A stretch of 11,444 nucleotides of DNA from contig JABMQV010000167.1 of assembly GCA_013203065.1 (NCBI GenBank), forward strand, positions 1 to 11,444, given 5' to 3'. Of the stretch, positions 1-7,731 are shown one piece after another. The notes beneath the pieces were generated by a model. The model had not been told where the DNA came from and made no database searches. It worked only from the letters and a program-made list of their open reading frames with translations. Numbering within the stretch: the stretch's first letter is position 1; each line of letters opens with the position of its first letter. Both the position numbers and the translations under genes were made by a program. The stretch is from Desulfobacteraceae bacterium. GTDB lineage: Bacteria > Desulfobacterota > DSM-4660 > Desulfatiglandales > Desulfatiglandaceae.

Positions 1-153
1 ACTGGTTTAGAGAGCGCCGGAAAGAAACGGCTGAACCCCACGGTGCCCGAGATTATTGAAAACATACGAAAAAAGAAGTGTCAAGGGGTATTTGAAACAA
101 GCATCGTGACTCTATTAGAAAATGGAAGAGTGAGTCAATACATTAGTTTGTAG
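1..153 (+). CDS. C-terminal fragment of an unrecognised protein (cut by window edge)
   Basis: Frame 1 is open from the first base to a TAG at 151-153 and encodes the last 50 residues of a protein whose start lies outside the window. The tail is fairly charged, with a basic Arg-Lys-Lys-Lys run near residues 23-26, and ends in GRVSQYISL. I recognise no family or motif. The composition is protein-like (mixed hydrophobic and charged, no low-complexity stretch), but an open stretch of 50 codons can occur by chance. It has the same orientation as the next gene and is separated from it by 115 bases. Confidence 0.4.
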   Translation, partial: TGLESAGKKRLNPTVPEIIENIRKKKCQGVFETSIVTLLENGRVSQYISL

Positions 154-253
154 GGACGGGGGGTTGAAATCTTGGAGGAAAATTAGTATATTTGAACGAA
201 GTGGTCCAAAAATAGAAATGAACTGCGCAAGATAGTGGTGTTTATTTGACATA

Positions 254-260
254 AAAGGAG
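254..260 (+). promoter_or_regulatory. Ribosome-binding site of the ClpX-like gene
   Basis: AAAGGAG lies 8 bases before the ATG at 269. This is a strong Shine-Dalgarno match at good spacing and supports that start. No convincing promoter was found in 154-268. Confidence 0.75.
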
Positions 261-268
261 CCGAAAAG

Positions 269-2104
269 ATGATAGAAAAAGAAAAGACCCTGAGTGAAAA
301 AGGTGATATTGCGAAGATCCCCGATCAAAAAGAGCTTGAGAAGGAGTTGAGCGACTATCTTTCCAGAAAATATGGTAACCGGGTAAAGATCATCTCCCCT
401 TTTGTTTTTCCGAAGAAGGAGGAGGCACCGACTGATGGTTCAGCGAGGCATAAGGAATCCAAGGGTTTACCCGCTTTCGAGATGTTACCCCAGGACCTTG
501 AGTCTTATCTGGATAGCTTTGTCATCAAGCAGAATCAGGCAAAGGCGGTCATATCCACCAAAGTCTGCACCCACTTTAACAGAATAACCTATAGTCGAAG
601 CAGGGATTCAAAGGACACTGGCGATAAGAACAAGGCCACCAGCGTAGGCATGATCAAGAATAATGTGCTGATGATCGGCCCCACCGGAGTAGGGAAGACT
701 TACGTAATCAAGCTCATTGCCGAGAAGCTGGGGGTCCCCTTTGTCAAAGGGGATGCCACAAAGTTCAGCGAAACCGGTTATGTGGGAGGCGATGTGGAGG
801 ATCTGGTCCGGGACCTGGTAAATGATGCTGATGACAACATCGAACTGGCCGAGAGCGGAATTATCTATATTGATGAGATCGACAAGATCTCTTCATCCAG
901 GAATATTATCGGGCATGATGTCTCCCGTGCGGGGGTTCAGAGGGCACTTCTGAAACCTATGGAAGAGACCGAGGTGGATTTGAAGGTCCCACACGATCCC
1001 ATATCCCAGATACAGGCCATTGAGCAGTACAGGAGGACCGGGAAAAGGGAAAAGAAAGTTGTCAACACAAAGAATATCCTCTTTATCATGAGTGGTGCCT
1101 TTGGTGAACTTGCCGAAATCATAAAGAAACGGCTTCAGAGCCAGGGCATCGGGTTTGAGGCGGATGTAAGACCCACCGAAGTCCCCTGGGAGATCCTGAA
1201 AGAGGTCGTTGCCCGGGATTTGATAGAGTTTGGTTTTGAATCCGAGTTTGTGGGTAGGCTCCCTGTGGTGGTGGTCTTTGATGAGCTTACAAAGGAGGAT
1301 TTGGTGGAGATCCTCAAGAACCCCAACAATCCCGTCATTCTGAGCAAACGGCTGGATTTTGGATCGTACGGGATCGATATCAAATTCGAGGAGCAGGCCT
1401 TATTGAAGATAGCAGAAATGGCGGCAGCAGAAAAGACCGGGGCCAGGGGTCTTGTCAGTGCCATCGAGAAGGTCCTGATACCCTTTGAGAAGACGCTCCC
1501 CTCGACAGAGATAAGACAAATGCTGGTAACGCTGGAGGTGGTGGAGAATCCCGAGGAGCAACTGGAACTGCTATTAAAGAATCCGGATGATCCCGAGCGC
1601 GGAGAAGGATTTGAAAAGGCCAGGATCGAAGAACTTGAATCCATTAAGGCCTACATCAAGGAAAAGGCCGGCAATTTCCGTGAAAAATCAGGGCTTGAGA
1701 TCTATGAAAGGAGAGCCGAACTGATTGCACAGGTTTACTTGAGCACCATTACCGACATCAATTGGGCCTTTGACGAGTTCAAAAATATGTACGATCAAGT
1801 GAAGGTCCAGGAGGCCGCATTGGTTGAGAAGCTTGAAATGAATATCTCATTTGAGGACAGTGCGATAGATGAAGTAATCGCCCAGGCACTCGAAACCGGG
1901 CAGGAGGCCGGGCCGTTGGCGCAACAGCTGGCCGTGAGACTGGAATATGGACTCAGGCTGATAAAGGATCGCTCCGGTATCGAGAGTTTTACCATAAATG
2001 GGGAGGCCATCAGGAATATGGAGGATTTTGTAAATGACCTCATCAAGGAGTCTCATCGTCAGGAATATTCGAGCGAGGCGCCAAGTAACAAACACTTAGA
2101 GTGA
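269..2104 (+). CDS. ClpX/HslU-like AAA+ unfoldase without zinc domain, with C-terminal extension
   Basis: Probable ATP-driven protein unfoldase of the Clp/Hsl group, cytosolic. Seen: Walker A GPTGVGKT (137-144); a pore loop GYVG (170-173) in a context like ClpX and HslU; Walker B IDEIDKI (201-207); a basic segment near 255-263, where ClpX has its second pore loop; an IGF tripeptide (294-296), which in ClpX is the ClpP-docking loop; box VII EFVGRLPV (326-333) with the likely arginine finger; and sensor 2 GARGL (391-395). The four-cysteine zinc domain of ClpX is absent; the first ~70 residues are charged and unlike it. At 611 residues it is much longer than ClpX (about 420) or HslU (about 440). 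The extra ~200 residues hold a charged helical stretch (446-516) and a region (524-594) that resembles a second copy of the small AAA+ domain. The start is supported by AAAGGAG 8 bases upstream. It is probably a ClpX paralogue rather than the housekeeping ClpX. The IGF motif suggests it may dock on ClpP, but this is inference. Confidence 0.85.
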   Translation: MIEKEKTLSEKGDIAKIPDQKELEKELSDYLSRKYGNRVKIISPFVFPKKEEAPTDGSARHKESKGLPAFEMLPQDLESYLDSFVIKQNQAKAVISTKVCTHFNRITYSRSRDSKDTGDKNKATSVGMIKNNVLMIGPTGVGKTYVIKLIAEKLGVPFVKGDATKFSETGYVGGDVEDLVRDLVNDADDNIELAESGIIYIDEIDKISSSRNIIGHDVSRAGVQRALLKPMEETEVDLKVPHDPISQIQAIEQYRRTGKREKKVVNTKNILFIMSGAFGELAEIIKKRLQSQGIGFEADVRPTEVPWEILKEVVARDLIEFGFESEFVGRLPVVVVFDELTKEDLVEILKNPNNPVILSKRLDFGSYGIDIKFEEQALLKIAEMAAAEKTGARGLVSAIEKVLIPFEKTLPSTEIRQMLVTLEVVENPEEQLELLLKNPDDPERGEGFEKARIEELESIKAYIKEKAGNFREKSGLEIYERRAELIAQVYLSTITDINWAFDEFKNMYDQVKVQEAALVEKLEMNISFEDSAIDEVIAQALETGQEAGPLAQQLAVRLEYGLRLIKDRSGIESFTINGEAIRNMEDFVNDLIKESHRQEYSSEAPSNKHLE

Positions 2105-2108
2105 GTCA

Positions 2109-2131
2109 GGGTTTCTGGGAAACTTTTTCTT
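2109..2131 (+). terminator. Weak intrinsic terminator-like hairpin after the ClpX-like gene
   Basis: GTTTC (2111-2115), loop TGG and GAAAC (2119-2123) form a 5-bp stem that two G-U pairs can extend. It runs directly into TTTTTCTT (2124-2131). The stem is short and AT-rich, so it may be leaky. It begins five bases after the stop codon of the ClpX-like gene and ends nine bases before ahbC. Confidence 0.4.
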
Positions 2132-2140
2132 AAACGCTAT

Positions 2141-3319
2141 ATGATCGGCATATCAAAACTCTACTGTGGCACCGTAGAACCGTCAGACCCCCTTCGTTAT
2201 GGAAGGCATTCAAAGGACCTGCCTTCACATCTGCTCCAGTTCTCCGAGGACAAAAAGCCGGTGGTGGTCTGGAATGTGACCCGGGCCTGCAATTTGAAAT
2301 GCATCCACTGCTATGCCCGGGCGTCTGAGAATGCTGATGAACGGGAGGTTGACCATGAAAATGGCCTTGCCCTGATTGATGATCTGGCCTTGTTCGGTGT
2401 TCCTGTTATCCTCTTTTCAGGAGGTGAGCCCACCATGCGACCCGACTTGTCAGGACTGGCCAGATACGCCGTGGATAAGGGAATGCGGGCGGTCGTATCA
2501 ACCAATGGGACCCTGATTACAAGAAAAATGGCCAGGGAACTGAAGGAGATCGGCCTATCCTACGTGGGCGTGAGTCTGGACGGGATGGAGACGGTTAATG
2601 ATCGCTTCCGGGGGAAAAGGGGAGCCTTTCGAGATGCCATGGTCGGCATCAAAAATTGCCAGAAAGTGGGGCTCAAGGTGGGGCTCAGGTTTACCATTAA
2701 CCGGTTGAATGTGGTGGAGATTCCCCGTATCTTTGACCTCCTGGAAGAACATGATATCCCCAGGATCTGCTTTTACCACCTCGTCTATTCAGGGCGTGGT
2801 TCAACCCTTGTGGAACAGGACCTGGATCACGAGGGGACTCGAGAAGCGGTAGATCTTATCATTGACCGGACAAAGGATTTGCACGACCGTGGCATACCCA
2901 AAGAGGTCCTTACCGTGGATAACCATGCCGATGGACCCTATCTCTATTTGCGTATGATAGGGGAAGATAATCCAAGGGCGGATGAAGTCCTCCAACTTCT
3001 AAAGATGAATGAGGGGAACAGCTCGGGACGCGGAATCGGATGTATCAGCTGGGACGGGTCCGTGCATGCGGATCAATTCTGGCGGCATTATAGCTTTGGC
3101 AATGTACTTGAAAGACCTTTTAGTCAGATTTGGTCAGATCTTTCGAATCCTTTGATGAAAATGTTAAAGCAAAAAAAGGCGTATGTTAAGGGCCGTTGTA
3201 CCGCGTGCCGGTGGCTGGATATTTGTGCGGGAAATTTCCGTGTCAGACCAGAGGCCGTGACTGGCGACCTCTGGGCATCCGATCCCGCCTGTTACCTGAC
3301 CGATGGGGAAATAAATTGA
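2141..3319 (+). CDS. ahbC: AhbC, 12,18-didecarboxysiroheme deacetylase (radical SAM)
   Basis: Catalyses loss of the two acetate side chains of 12,18-didecarboxysiroheme to give Fe-coproporphyrin III in the siroheme-dependent haem pathway; cytosolic. Seen: the radical SAM motif CNLKCIHC (C50, C54, C57) for the SAM-bound 4Fe-4S cluster, GGEP at 94-97, and a C-terminal cysteine set (C301, C353, C356, C362, C384) suited to an auxiliary cluster. The N-terminus MIGISKLYCGTVEPSDPLRY is, to my knowledge, typical of the NirJ1/AhbC group, and 392 residues is a usual length. The start has only a poor ribosome-binding site, but the family-typical N-terminus supports it. hemB follows after 44 bases and ahbD after that, which fits the assignment. 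The related NirJ of haem d1 synthesis is the main alternative; no other haem d1 gene is seen here. Confidence 0.88.
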   Translation: MIGISKLYCGTVEPSDPLRYGRHSKDLPSHLLQFSEDKKPVVVWNVTRACNLKCIHCYARASENADEREVDHENGLALIDDLALFGVPVILFSGGEPTMRPDLSGLARYAVDKGMRAVVSTNGTLITRKMARELKEIGLSYVGVSLDGMETVNDRFRGKRGAFRDAMVGIKNCQKVGLKVGLRFTINRLNVVEIPRIFDLLEEHDIPRICFYHLVYSGRGSTLVEQDLDHEGTREAVDLIIDRTKDLHDRGIPKEVLTVDNHADGPYLYLRMIGEDNPRADEVLQLLKMNEGNSSGRGIGCISWDGSVHADQFWRHYSFGNVLERPFSQIWSDLSNPLMKMLKQKKAYVKGRCTACRWLDICAGNFRVRPEAVTGDLWASDPACYLTDGEIN

Positions 3320-3363
3320 AAGCGGATCAAAGGGGAAAGAACTGTAAGGAAGGAACATAGACC

Positions 3364-4329
3364 ATGATTATTCGACCACGCAGGCTTAGAAGGACGGCCA
3401 CATTACGGGAGATGGTGAGGGAGACCAGACTTTCTGTGAAAGATTTCATCTCTCCTCTTTTTGTCAAGCACGGCCGAGACAAGAAGGATCCGATTCCCTC
3501 GATGCCCGGTCAGTATCAATTTTCGGTTGACACCATCGTGAAGGAATCCGAAGCGCTATGGTCACTCGGGATCCCCTCGGTAATCCTCTTTGGACTGCCG
3601 GACAAAAAGGATGAAAAGGGAAGCCGGTCGTGGGCCGAAGATGGCGTTGTTCAGCAGGCGGTCGCCGCCATCAAAGATCGATTGCCGGACATGGTGGTGA
3701 TCACCGATGTGTGTCTCTGTGAGTATACGGATCATGGCCACTGTGGGGTGATCAAAAATGGTCAGGTTGACAACGATGACACGCTCGAACTACTGGCCCG
3801 GCAGGCATTATCCCATGCCAGGGCCGGTGCAGATATTGTTGCACCTTCTGATATGATGGATGGGCGGGTGGCAGCCATTCGAGAGGCCCTGGACGCACAG
3901 GGGTACCAGGATACCGCGATTCTCGCGTATGCGGTAAAGTATGCATCGGCATTTTATGGTCCTTTTCGGGATGCCGCGGAATCGACCCCCCAATTCGGGG
4001 ATCGGGCCGGCTACCAAATGGACCCCGCCAACGCGATAGAGGCCCAGAAAGAGGTCCAGCTGGACATGGAAGAAGGCGCAGACATGGTCATGGTAAAACC
4101 GGCCACACCCTACCTGGACATTATCAGTCAGGTCCGTGAAATAAGCCTCATTCCGGTGGCTGCCTATAATGTGAGCGGCGAGTTTGCCATGGTAAAGGCG
4201 GCAGAAGCCAGGGGATGGATCGACGGGGAAAGGGCCATGATGGAGATGCTTACCTCAATAAAAAGGGCAGGGGCAGATTTGATCCTGACCTATTTTGCCA
4301 AAGATGCGGCTCCTCTTTTAGGCAGGTGA
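3364..4329 (+). CDS. hemB: HemB, porphobilinogen synthase (delta-aminolevulinate dehydratase), zinc type
   Basis: Condenses two 5-aminolevulinate molecules to porphobilinogen, the pyrrole unit for all tetrapyrroles; cytosolic, usually octameric. Seen: the zinc-cysteine motif [13 protein letters not shown] with C117, C119 and C127; the two active-site lysines K192 (in [12 protein letters not shown]) and K245 (in [10 protein letters not shown]), of which the second is expected to form the main Schiff base; and the family-typical N-terminus RPRRLRR. Length 321 is normal and no key residue is missing. The three cysteines indicate the Zn-dependent rather than the Mg-dependent form. The ATG follows a purine-rich TAAGGAAGGA about 9 bases upstream. 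It sits between ahbC (44-base gap) and ahbD (42-base gap), so the three are probably co-transcribed. Confidence 0.97.
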   Translation: MIIRPRRLRRTATLREMVRETRLSVKDFISPLFVKHGRDKKDPIPSMPGQYQFSVDTIVKESEALWSLGIPSVILFGLPDKKDEKGSRSWAEDGVVQQAVAAIKDRLPDMVVITDVCLCEYTDHGHCGVIKNGQVDNDDTLELLARQALSHARAGADIVAPSDMMDGRVAAIREALDAQGYQDTAILAYAVKYASAFYGPFRDAAESTPQFGDRAGYQMDPANAIEAQKEVQLDMEEGADMVMVKPATPYLDIISQVREISLIPVAAYNVSGEFAMVKAAEARGWIDGERAMMEMLTSIKRAGADLILTYFAKDAAPLLGR

Positions 4330-4371
4330 ATCTGGCTGCCAGAACCCATTGAAACTAGAGGCTCTTCAAGG

Positions 4372-5445
4372 ATGAAGGATCCAAGGAATAACCTGCTGAG
4401 GCTGGTTGCCTGGGAGGTCACGAGGAGATGCAATCTGAACTGCGCCCATTGTAGGGCCGGATCAGAGAGAGGACCCTACCCCGGAGAAATGGATAGGGTC
4501 AAATGTTTCGAGATCTTGGAACAGATCAGCCTGGTGGGAAATCCGATCGTCATTCTCACAGGCGGCGAACCCTTACTGAGAGAGGATATCTTTGACCTGG
4601 CTGAAAAGGGCACTCAACTGGGGCTCCGAATGGTCATGGCGACCAATGGAACCCTTTTGACGCCCGCTCTCATTGAGAGGGTGAAGACATCTGGGATAAA
4701 GAGGGTGAGCATTTCCATTGACGGGGCCCATGAGGATCAGCACGATCATCTCAGGAAGGTCCCGGGTGCCTTCACAGGGGCTTTGGAGGGGATTCGTCTG
4801 CTCAGAGAGGCCGGTCTGGAGTTTCAGATCAATACCACCATAACAAGGCAGAATGCAGGAGAAATCAAGGATATCTTAGAACTGGCGATCCGTCTGGGTG
4901 CGGCCGCCCATCATATTTTTCTGCTGGTCCCAACCGGTCGGGCCAAAGAGATGGTAAGCCAGGAGATTGAGGCCCAGGAATATGAGGAACTGCTGCATTG
5001 GTTCAATCAAATGAGGGGTAAGGTTCCTATTCAATTAAAGGCCACATGCGCCCCCCATTATTACAGGATTTTACGACAAGAGGCCCGAGCCAAAGGGGAG
5101 GAGGTGCGTTTTGAATCCCATGGTTTGGATGCCGTGACCCGTGGCTGTCTGGGGGGCATATCCTTCTGCTTTATCTCCCACATTGGCATTGTTCAACCCT
5201 GTGGCTACCTTGAACTGAACAGCGGGGACCTGAAGGATTCCACTTTCCAATCGGTCTGGCAGGGGTCACCAATTTTTGATCAGCTCAGAGATTTTTCGTC
5301 CTACAAAGGGAAGTGCGGCAGGTGCCACTATCTCAAATTTTGTGGGGGTTGCAGGGCCAGGGCATATGAGGCCAGTGGTGATTTCCTGGAGGAAGAACCC
5401 TTATGCGCCTATGACCCCGTGAGCAAGGAAATAGCTTATGGTTGA
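4372..5445 (+). CDS. ahbD: AhbD, Fe-coproporphyrin III decarboxylase / haem synthase (radical SAM)
   Basis: Last step of the siroheme-dependent pathway: oxidative decarboxylation of two propionates of Fe-coproporphyrin III to vinyl groups, giving haem b. Seen: the radical SAM motif CNLNCAHC (C20, C24, C27), GGEP at 64-67, and a cysteine-rich C-terminus (C259, C266, C277, C315, C318, C324, C327, C345) of the SPASM/Twitch kind that binds a second 4Fe-4S cluster. The start LRLVAWEVTRRCN is typical of the AhbD/NirJ2 group. Length 357 is usual. The ATG follows AGAGG (4357-4361) with 10 bases between; an AAGG directly abuts the ATG and is too close to serve. Position after ahbC and hemB supports AhbD over other SPASM proteins, such as peptide-maturing enzymes. 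It is clearly diverged from AhbC upstream, so the two are not a recent duplication. Confidence 0.88.
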   Translation: MKDPRNNLLRLVAWEVTRRCNLNCAHCRAGSERGPYPGEMDRVKCFEILEQISLVGNPIVILTGGEPLLREDIFDLAEKGTQLGLRMVMATNGTLLTPALIERVKTSGIKRVSISIDGAHEDQHDHLRKVPGAFTGALEGIRLLREAGLEFQINTTITRQNAGEIKDILELAIRLGAAAHHIFLLVPTGRAKEMVSQEIEAQEYEELLHWFNQMRGKVPIQLKATCAPHYYRILRQEARAKGEEVRFESHGLDAVTRGCLGGISFCFISHIGIVQPCGYLELNSGDLKDSTFQSVWQGSPIFDQLRDFSSYKGKCGRCHYLKFCGGCRARAYEASGDFLEEEPLCAYDPVSKEIAYG

Positions 5446-5481
5446 TCCCCTTTGATCGGCGGGCCAATCACTTCCCCACAA

Positions 5482-5523
5482 CCTGAAACCTATGGCCTGT
5501 AACCCGTAACCTGAAACCCGTAA
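5482..5523. repeat. Six-unit degenerate 7-base tandem repeat between ahbD and the decarboxylase gene
   Basis: Six heptamers run without a gap, at 5482, 5489, 5496, 5503, 5510 and 5517. Five of the six fit CCYGWAA; the second has diverged. Units 1 and 5 are identical, as are units 4 and 6, giving a superimposed 28-base echo (ACCTGAAACC at 5481 and 5509). The array fills the middle of the 96-base gap and lies about 18 bases before the next ATG. Confidence 0.75.
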
Positions 5524-5541
5524 TGCGCCACGACTATCAAC

Positions 5542-5988
5542 ATGGATGCCACAGACAAGAATATCCTAAATGAGATCCAGTCCGATTTTCCCATTACCCC
5601 CAGGCCTTTCCTTGAACTGGGGAGACGACTTGGTATTTCAGAAAATCAAGTGATCGAGGCCATAAAAAGGCTGAGAGATGAGGGGATTATCAGACGAATC
5701 GGGGGCAATTTTCATTCCAGTAAGCTCAATTTTGCGAGCACGCTCTGTGCCGCCAAGGTACCCCAGGAAAAGATCGACGATTTTGTTGAGATAGTGAACA
5801 GCTACCCCGGTGTTACCCACAACTATCTGAGAAACAACGACTACAATATCTGGTTTACCTTTATTGCTCAGGATATGGGCTATATCGAGAGGGCTCTTCA
5901 GGAGATTTCTGAGGTAACAGGGGTATCGGCGATCCGGAATCTTCCAGCCGTAAGGACCTTCAAGATCAAGGTCGATTTTGAGGTCTAG
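5542..5988 (+). CDS. Siroheme decarboxylase subunit, AhbA/AhbB type (Lrp/AsnC-like fold)
   Basis: One subunit of the enzyme that removes two carboxyl groups from the siroheme acetates (C12 and C18) to give 12,18-didecarboxysiroheme, the AhbC substrate. Seen: an N-terminal winged-helix region like Lrp/AsnC regulators (about residues 1-55, with GRRLGISENQVIEAIKRL), then an AsnC-type ligand domain (about 65-145). The GVTHNYLR segment with H93 and the following YNIWFT are typical of AhbA/AhbB/NirDLGH proteins, where this histidine is implicated in substrate handling. Length 148 is normal. The start is set by the family-typical MDATDKNILN; no clear ribosome-binding site is seen. It resembles AhbA slightly more in my recollection, but I cannot separate AhbA from AhbB firmly, so no symbol is given. 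The usual heterodimer partner is not in the window. A plain Lrp-type regulator is an alternative made unlikely by this neighbourhood. Confidence 0.85.
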   Translation: MDATDKNILNEIQSDFPITPRPFLELGRRLGISENQVIEAIKRLRDEGIIRRIGGNFHSSKLNFASTLCAAKVPQEKIDDFVEIVNSYPGVTHNYLRNNDYNIWFTFIAQDMGYIERALQEISEVTGVSAIRNLPAVRTFKIKVDFEV

Positions 5989-5989
5989 C

Positions 5990-7630
5990 TCAATACACCT
6001 GGGTTCCTCTGGCGATGGGATAGACCCTGCCATATCCGAAGGCCTTGGTGGTGATCTTAAGGCCTGTTGGGGCCTGTCGGCGTTTGTATTCGTTAAAGGC
6101 CAGGCGGTGCATCACGTCCTTTACGACACCCGGGTCATGTCCCCGGGCCACGATTTCCTCTACCCCTAGATTCTCCTCAACCGCGGCCTCCAGGATATCG
6201 TCCAGAATATCGTATGGTGGGAGGACGTCCTGATCCTTCTGGTTGGGCTTTAGCTCGGCAGAGGGGGGTCTGGAGATGATTTCGTGCGGAATTATTTCCC
6301 CATTTTTATTTATGTAGTTGGCGAGCCGATAGCACAAGGTCTTGGGGACATCGGAAATAACCGCCAGACCCCCGCTCATATCCCCGTAAAGCGTGCAGTA
6401 TCCTATTGCCAGCTCTGATTTGTTCCCAGTGCTCAGGAGGAGGGCGTCAAACTTATTGGAAAGCGCCATCAGGAGATTGCCGCGAATCCGGGCCTGGATG
6501 TTCTCCTCTGCCTCCCCTTCCTGGAGACCCTTAAAGAGGGGGGCCAAGCCACGCTTATAGTTATCAAAAATATCATTAATAGACATCTCTTCAAATCGTA
6601 TGCCCAGGTTCTCCGCCAGTTGCCGGGCACATTTCCTGCTTAAATCTGACGTGTATGGGGAGGGCATGCTGATACCCGTAACGTTCGAGGCCCCCACGGC
6701 CTCCCGTGCGATAAATGCCACCAGGGCAGAGTCGATCCCGCCGCTAAGGCCCAGAAGGGCCTTGCGAAACCCGCACTTTGAGATATAGTCCCGTGTCCCC
6801 ATGGTGAGCCCCTTCAAAATGGTCTTTTCCTCCGGGGGCCAAGGATCTCGGATGGCTTCATAGGTCTTTTCCGTATCCCAAATAACAATATCGGATTCAA
6901 ATTGTTTGCCAAGGCGGATCAAACTCCCGCTTTGGCCCACGACCATGCTCAGGCCGTCAAAGAGGAGTTCGTCATTTCCACCCACCTGGTTGCAAAATAT
7001 GACAGGGATATCATACGCCTTTGAGAGCCGCTTTAATAGATCCAGTCTGTGGGTCTCCTTGTTCACGCCATACGGAGAGGCCGATAAATTGATAAGGACG
7101 TCAATCCCGGAGCTGGCCAGTTCCGACACAGGGTCCACATCGTACTGTGGGACCTCCGAAAAGCCGGCCCCACTCCATACATCCTCACACAGCGTGACAC
7201 CCCACCGCTTTCCCCCCAGTTCAAATGTCATGCTCTCTCGGGAAGGTTCAAAATACCGGGTCTCATCAAAGACATCATAGGTGGGTAACAGTCTTTTTCC
7301 CCCTTTGGAGATTATTTGACCGTCCCTGATAAGGGCGACACCGTTTATGCAGGGCTTTCCGGTCTTGAAGGGGTTTCTCTCCGCATATCCGCAAAGGATC
7401 GAGATGCCCCATATTTCAGATGAAAGTCTTTCAAGTTGATCCAGGTTTTTGCTGATAAAGGCGGGTTTTTCCAATAGATCCCTGGCCGGGTATCCCAACA
7501 GAGACATCTCCGGAAAGACAGCCAACTCGCACCCGGCTTTTTTCGCCTTCTCCGTTGCATCCTTGATCAGAGAGGCATTATATTCAATGTCCCCGATAAC
7601 CGGGTTTATCTGGCAGATAGCGATTTTCAT
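5990..7630 (-). CDS. nadE: NadE, glutamine-dependent NAD+ synthetase
   Basis: Amidates deamido-NAD+ to NAD+, using ATP and ammonia released from glutamine; last step of NAD synthesis, cytosolic. Seen: an N-terminal nitrilase-type glutaminase domain (about 1-245) with the catalytic triad E41 (in FPEMSLLGYPARDLL), K112 (in GGKRLLPTYDVFDE) and C148 (in GVTLCEDVW), then a synthetase domain with the PP-loop SGGIDS (296-301) and the conserved STGNKSELAIGY (400-411). Length 546 fits the two-domain form, so free ammonia is not needed. The ATG at 7630 begins directly with the family-typical MKIAICQINPVIGD; no good ribosome-binding site precedes it. Its stop is one base from the stop of the convergent decarboxylase gene. 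A probable terminator upstream (7732-7769) suggests transcription separate from the memo gene. Confidence 0.96.
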   Translation of the reverse strand: MKIAICQINPVIGDIEYNASLIKDATEKAKKAGCELAVFPEMSLLGYPARDLLEKPAFISKNLDQLERLSSEIWGISILCGYAERNPFKTGKPCINGVALIRDGQIISKGGKRLLPTYDVFDETRYFEPSRESMTFELGGKRWGVTLCEDVWSGAGFSEVPQYDVDPVSELASSGIDVLINLSASPYGVNKETHRLDLLKRLSKAYDIPVIFCNQVGGNDELLFDGLSMVVGQSGSLIRLGKQFESDIVIWDTEKTYEAIRDPWPPEEKTILKGLTMGTRDYISKCGFRKALLGLSGGIDSALVAFIAREAVGASNVTGISMPSPYTSDLSRKCARQLAENLGIRFEEMSINDIFDNYKRGLAPLFKGLQEGEAEENIQARIRGNLLMALSNKFDALLLSTGNKSELAIGYCTLYGDMSGGLAVISDVPKTLCYRLANYINKNGEIIPHEIISRPPSAELKPNQKDQDVLPPYDILDDILEAAVEENLGVEEIVARGHDPGVVKDVMHRLAFNEYKRRQAPTGLKITTKAFGYGRVYPIARGTQVY

Positions 7631-7701
7631 GATATAGAGGATTAGCGCAGCACGGAAGAGATATCAAGGGGTTTTTGACGACTCACCAGTATGACAAGAC
7701 C

Positions 7702-7727
7702 AAAAAAAGTGCTGTTCTCTTGGAGCA
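7702..7727 (-). terminator. Weak second terminator-like element before nadE
   Basis: Read on the minus strand, a 4-bp stem TGCT/AGCA (7724-7727 with 7710-7713) and a 10-base loop is followed after one base by seven T (7702-7708). The T run is good but the stem is short. It could back up the stronger hairpin just upstream at 7732-7769. Confidence 0.25.
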
Positions 7728-7731
7728 GGCT

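Noticed and set aside
246..251. TTGACA match before the ClpX-like gene
   Set aside because: It touches the ribosome-binding site, so a -10 element would fall inside the coding region and transcription would start after the ATG.
1135..1644. 169-codon open frame opposite the ClpX-like gene
   Set aside because: The product is Ser/Thr-rich as expected from the reverse of Glu/Lys/Leu-rich coding sequence, and no start signal is seen.
2141..5445. The two radical SAM genes as a peptide-maturation (RiPP) system
   Set aside because: No small precursor gene lies nearby, and both N-termini and the hemB neighbour fit AhbC and AhbD better.
5454..5469. Short inverted repeat after ahbD that might be a terminator
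   Set aside because: The stem has a mismatch in plus-strand RNA and no T-run follows on either strand.
6129..6147. Two CCCGGG palindromes seven bases apart
   Set aside because: They are inside nadE coding sequence, have no T-run, and are explained by Gly/Pro/Arg codons.
6906..7280. Long open frame opposite nadE
   Set aside because: It is antisense to a conserved region with catalytic residues, has no ribosome-binding site, and its product resembles no protein I recognise.
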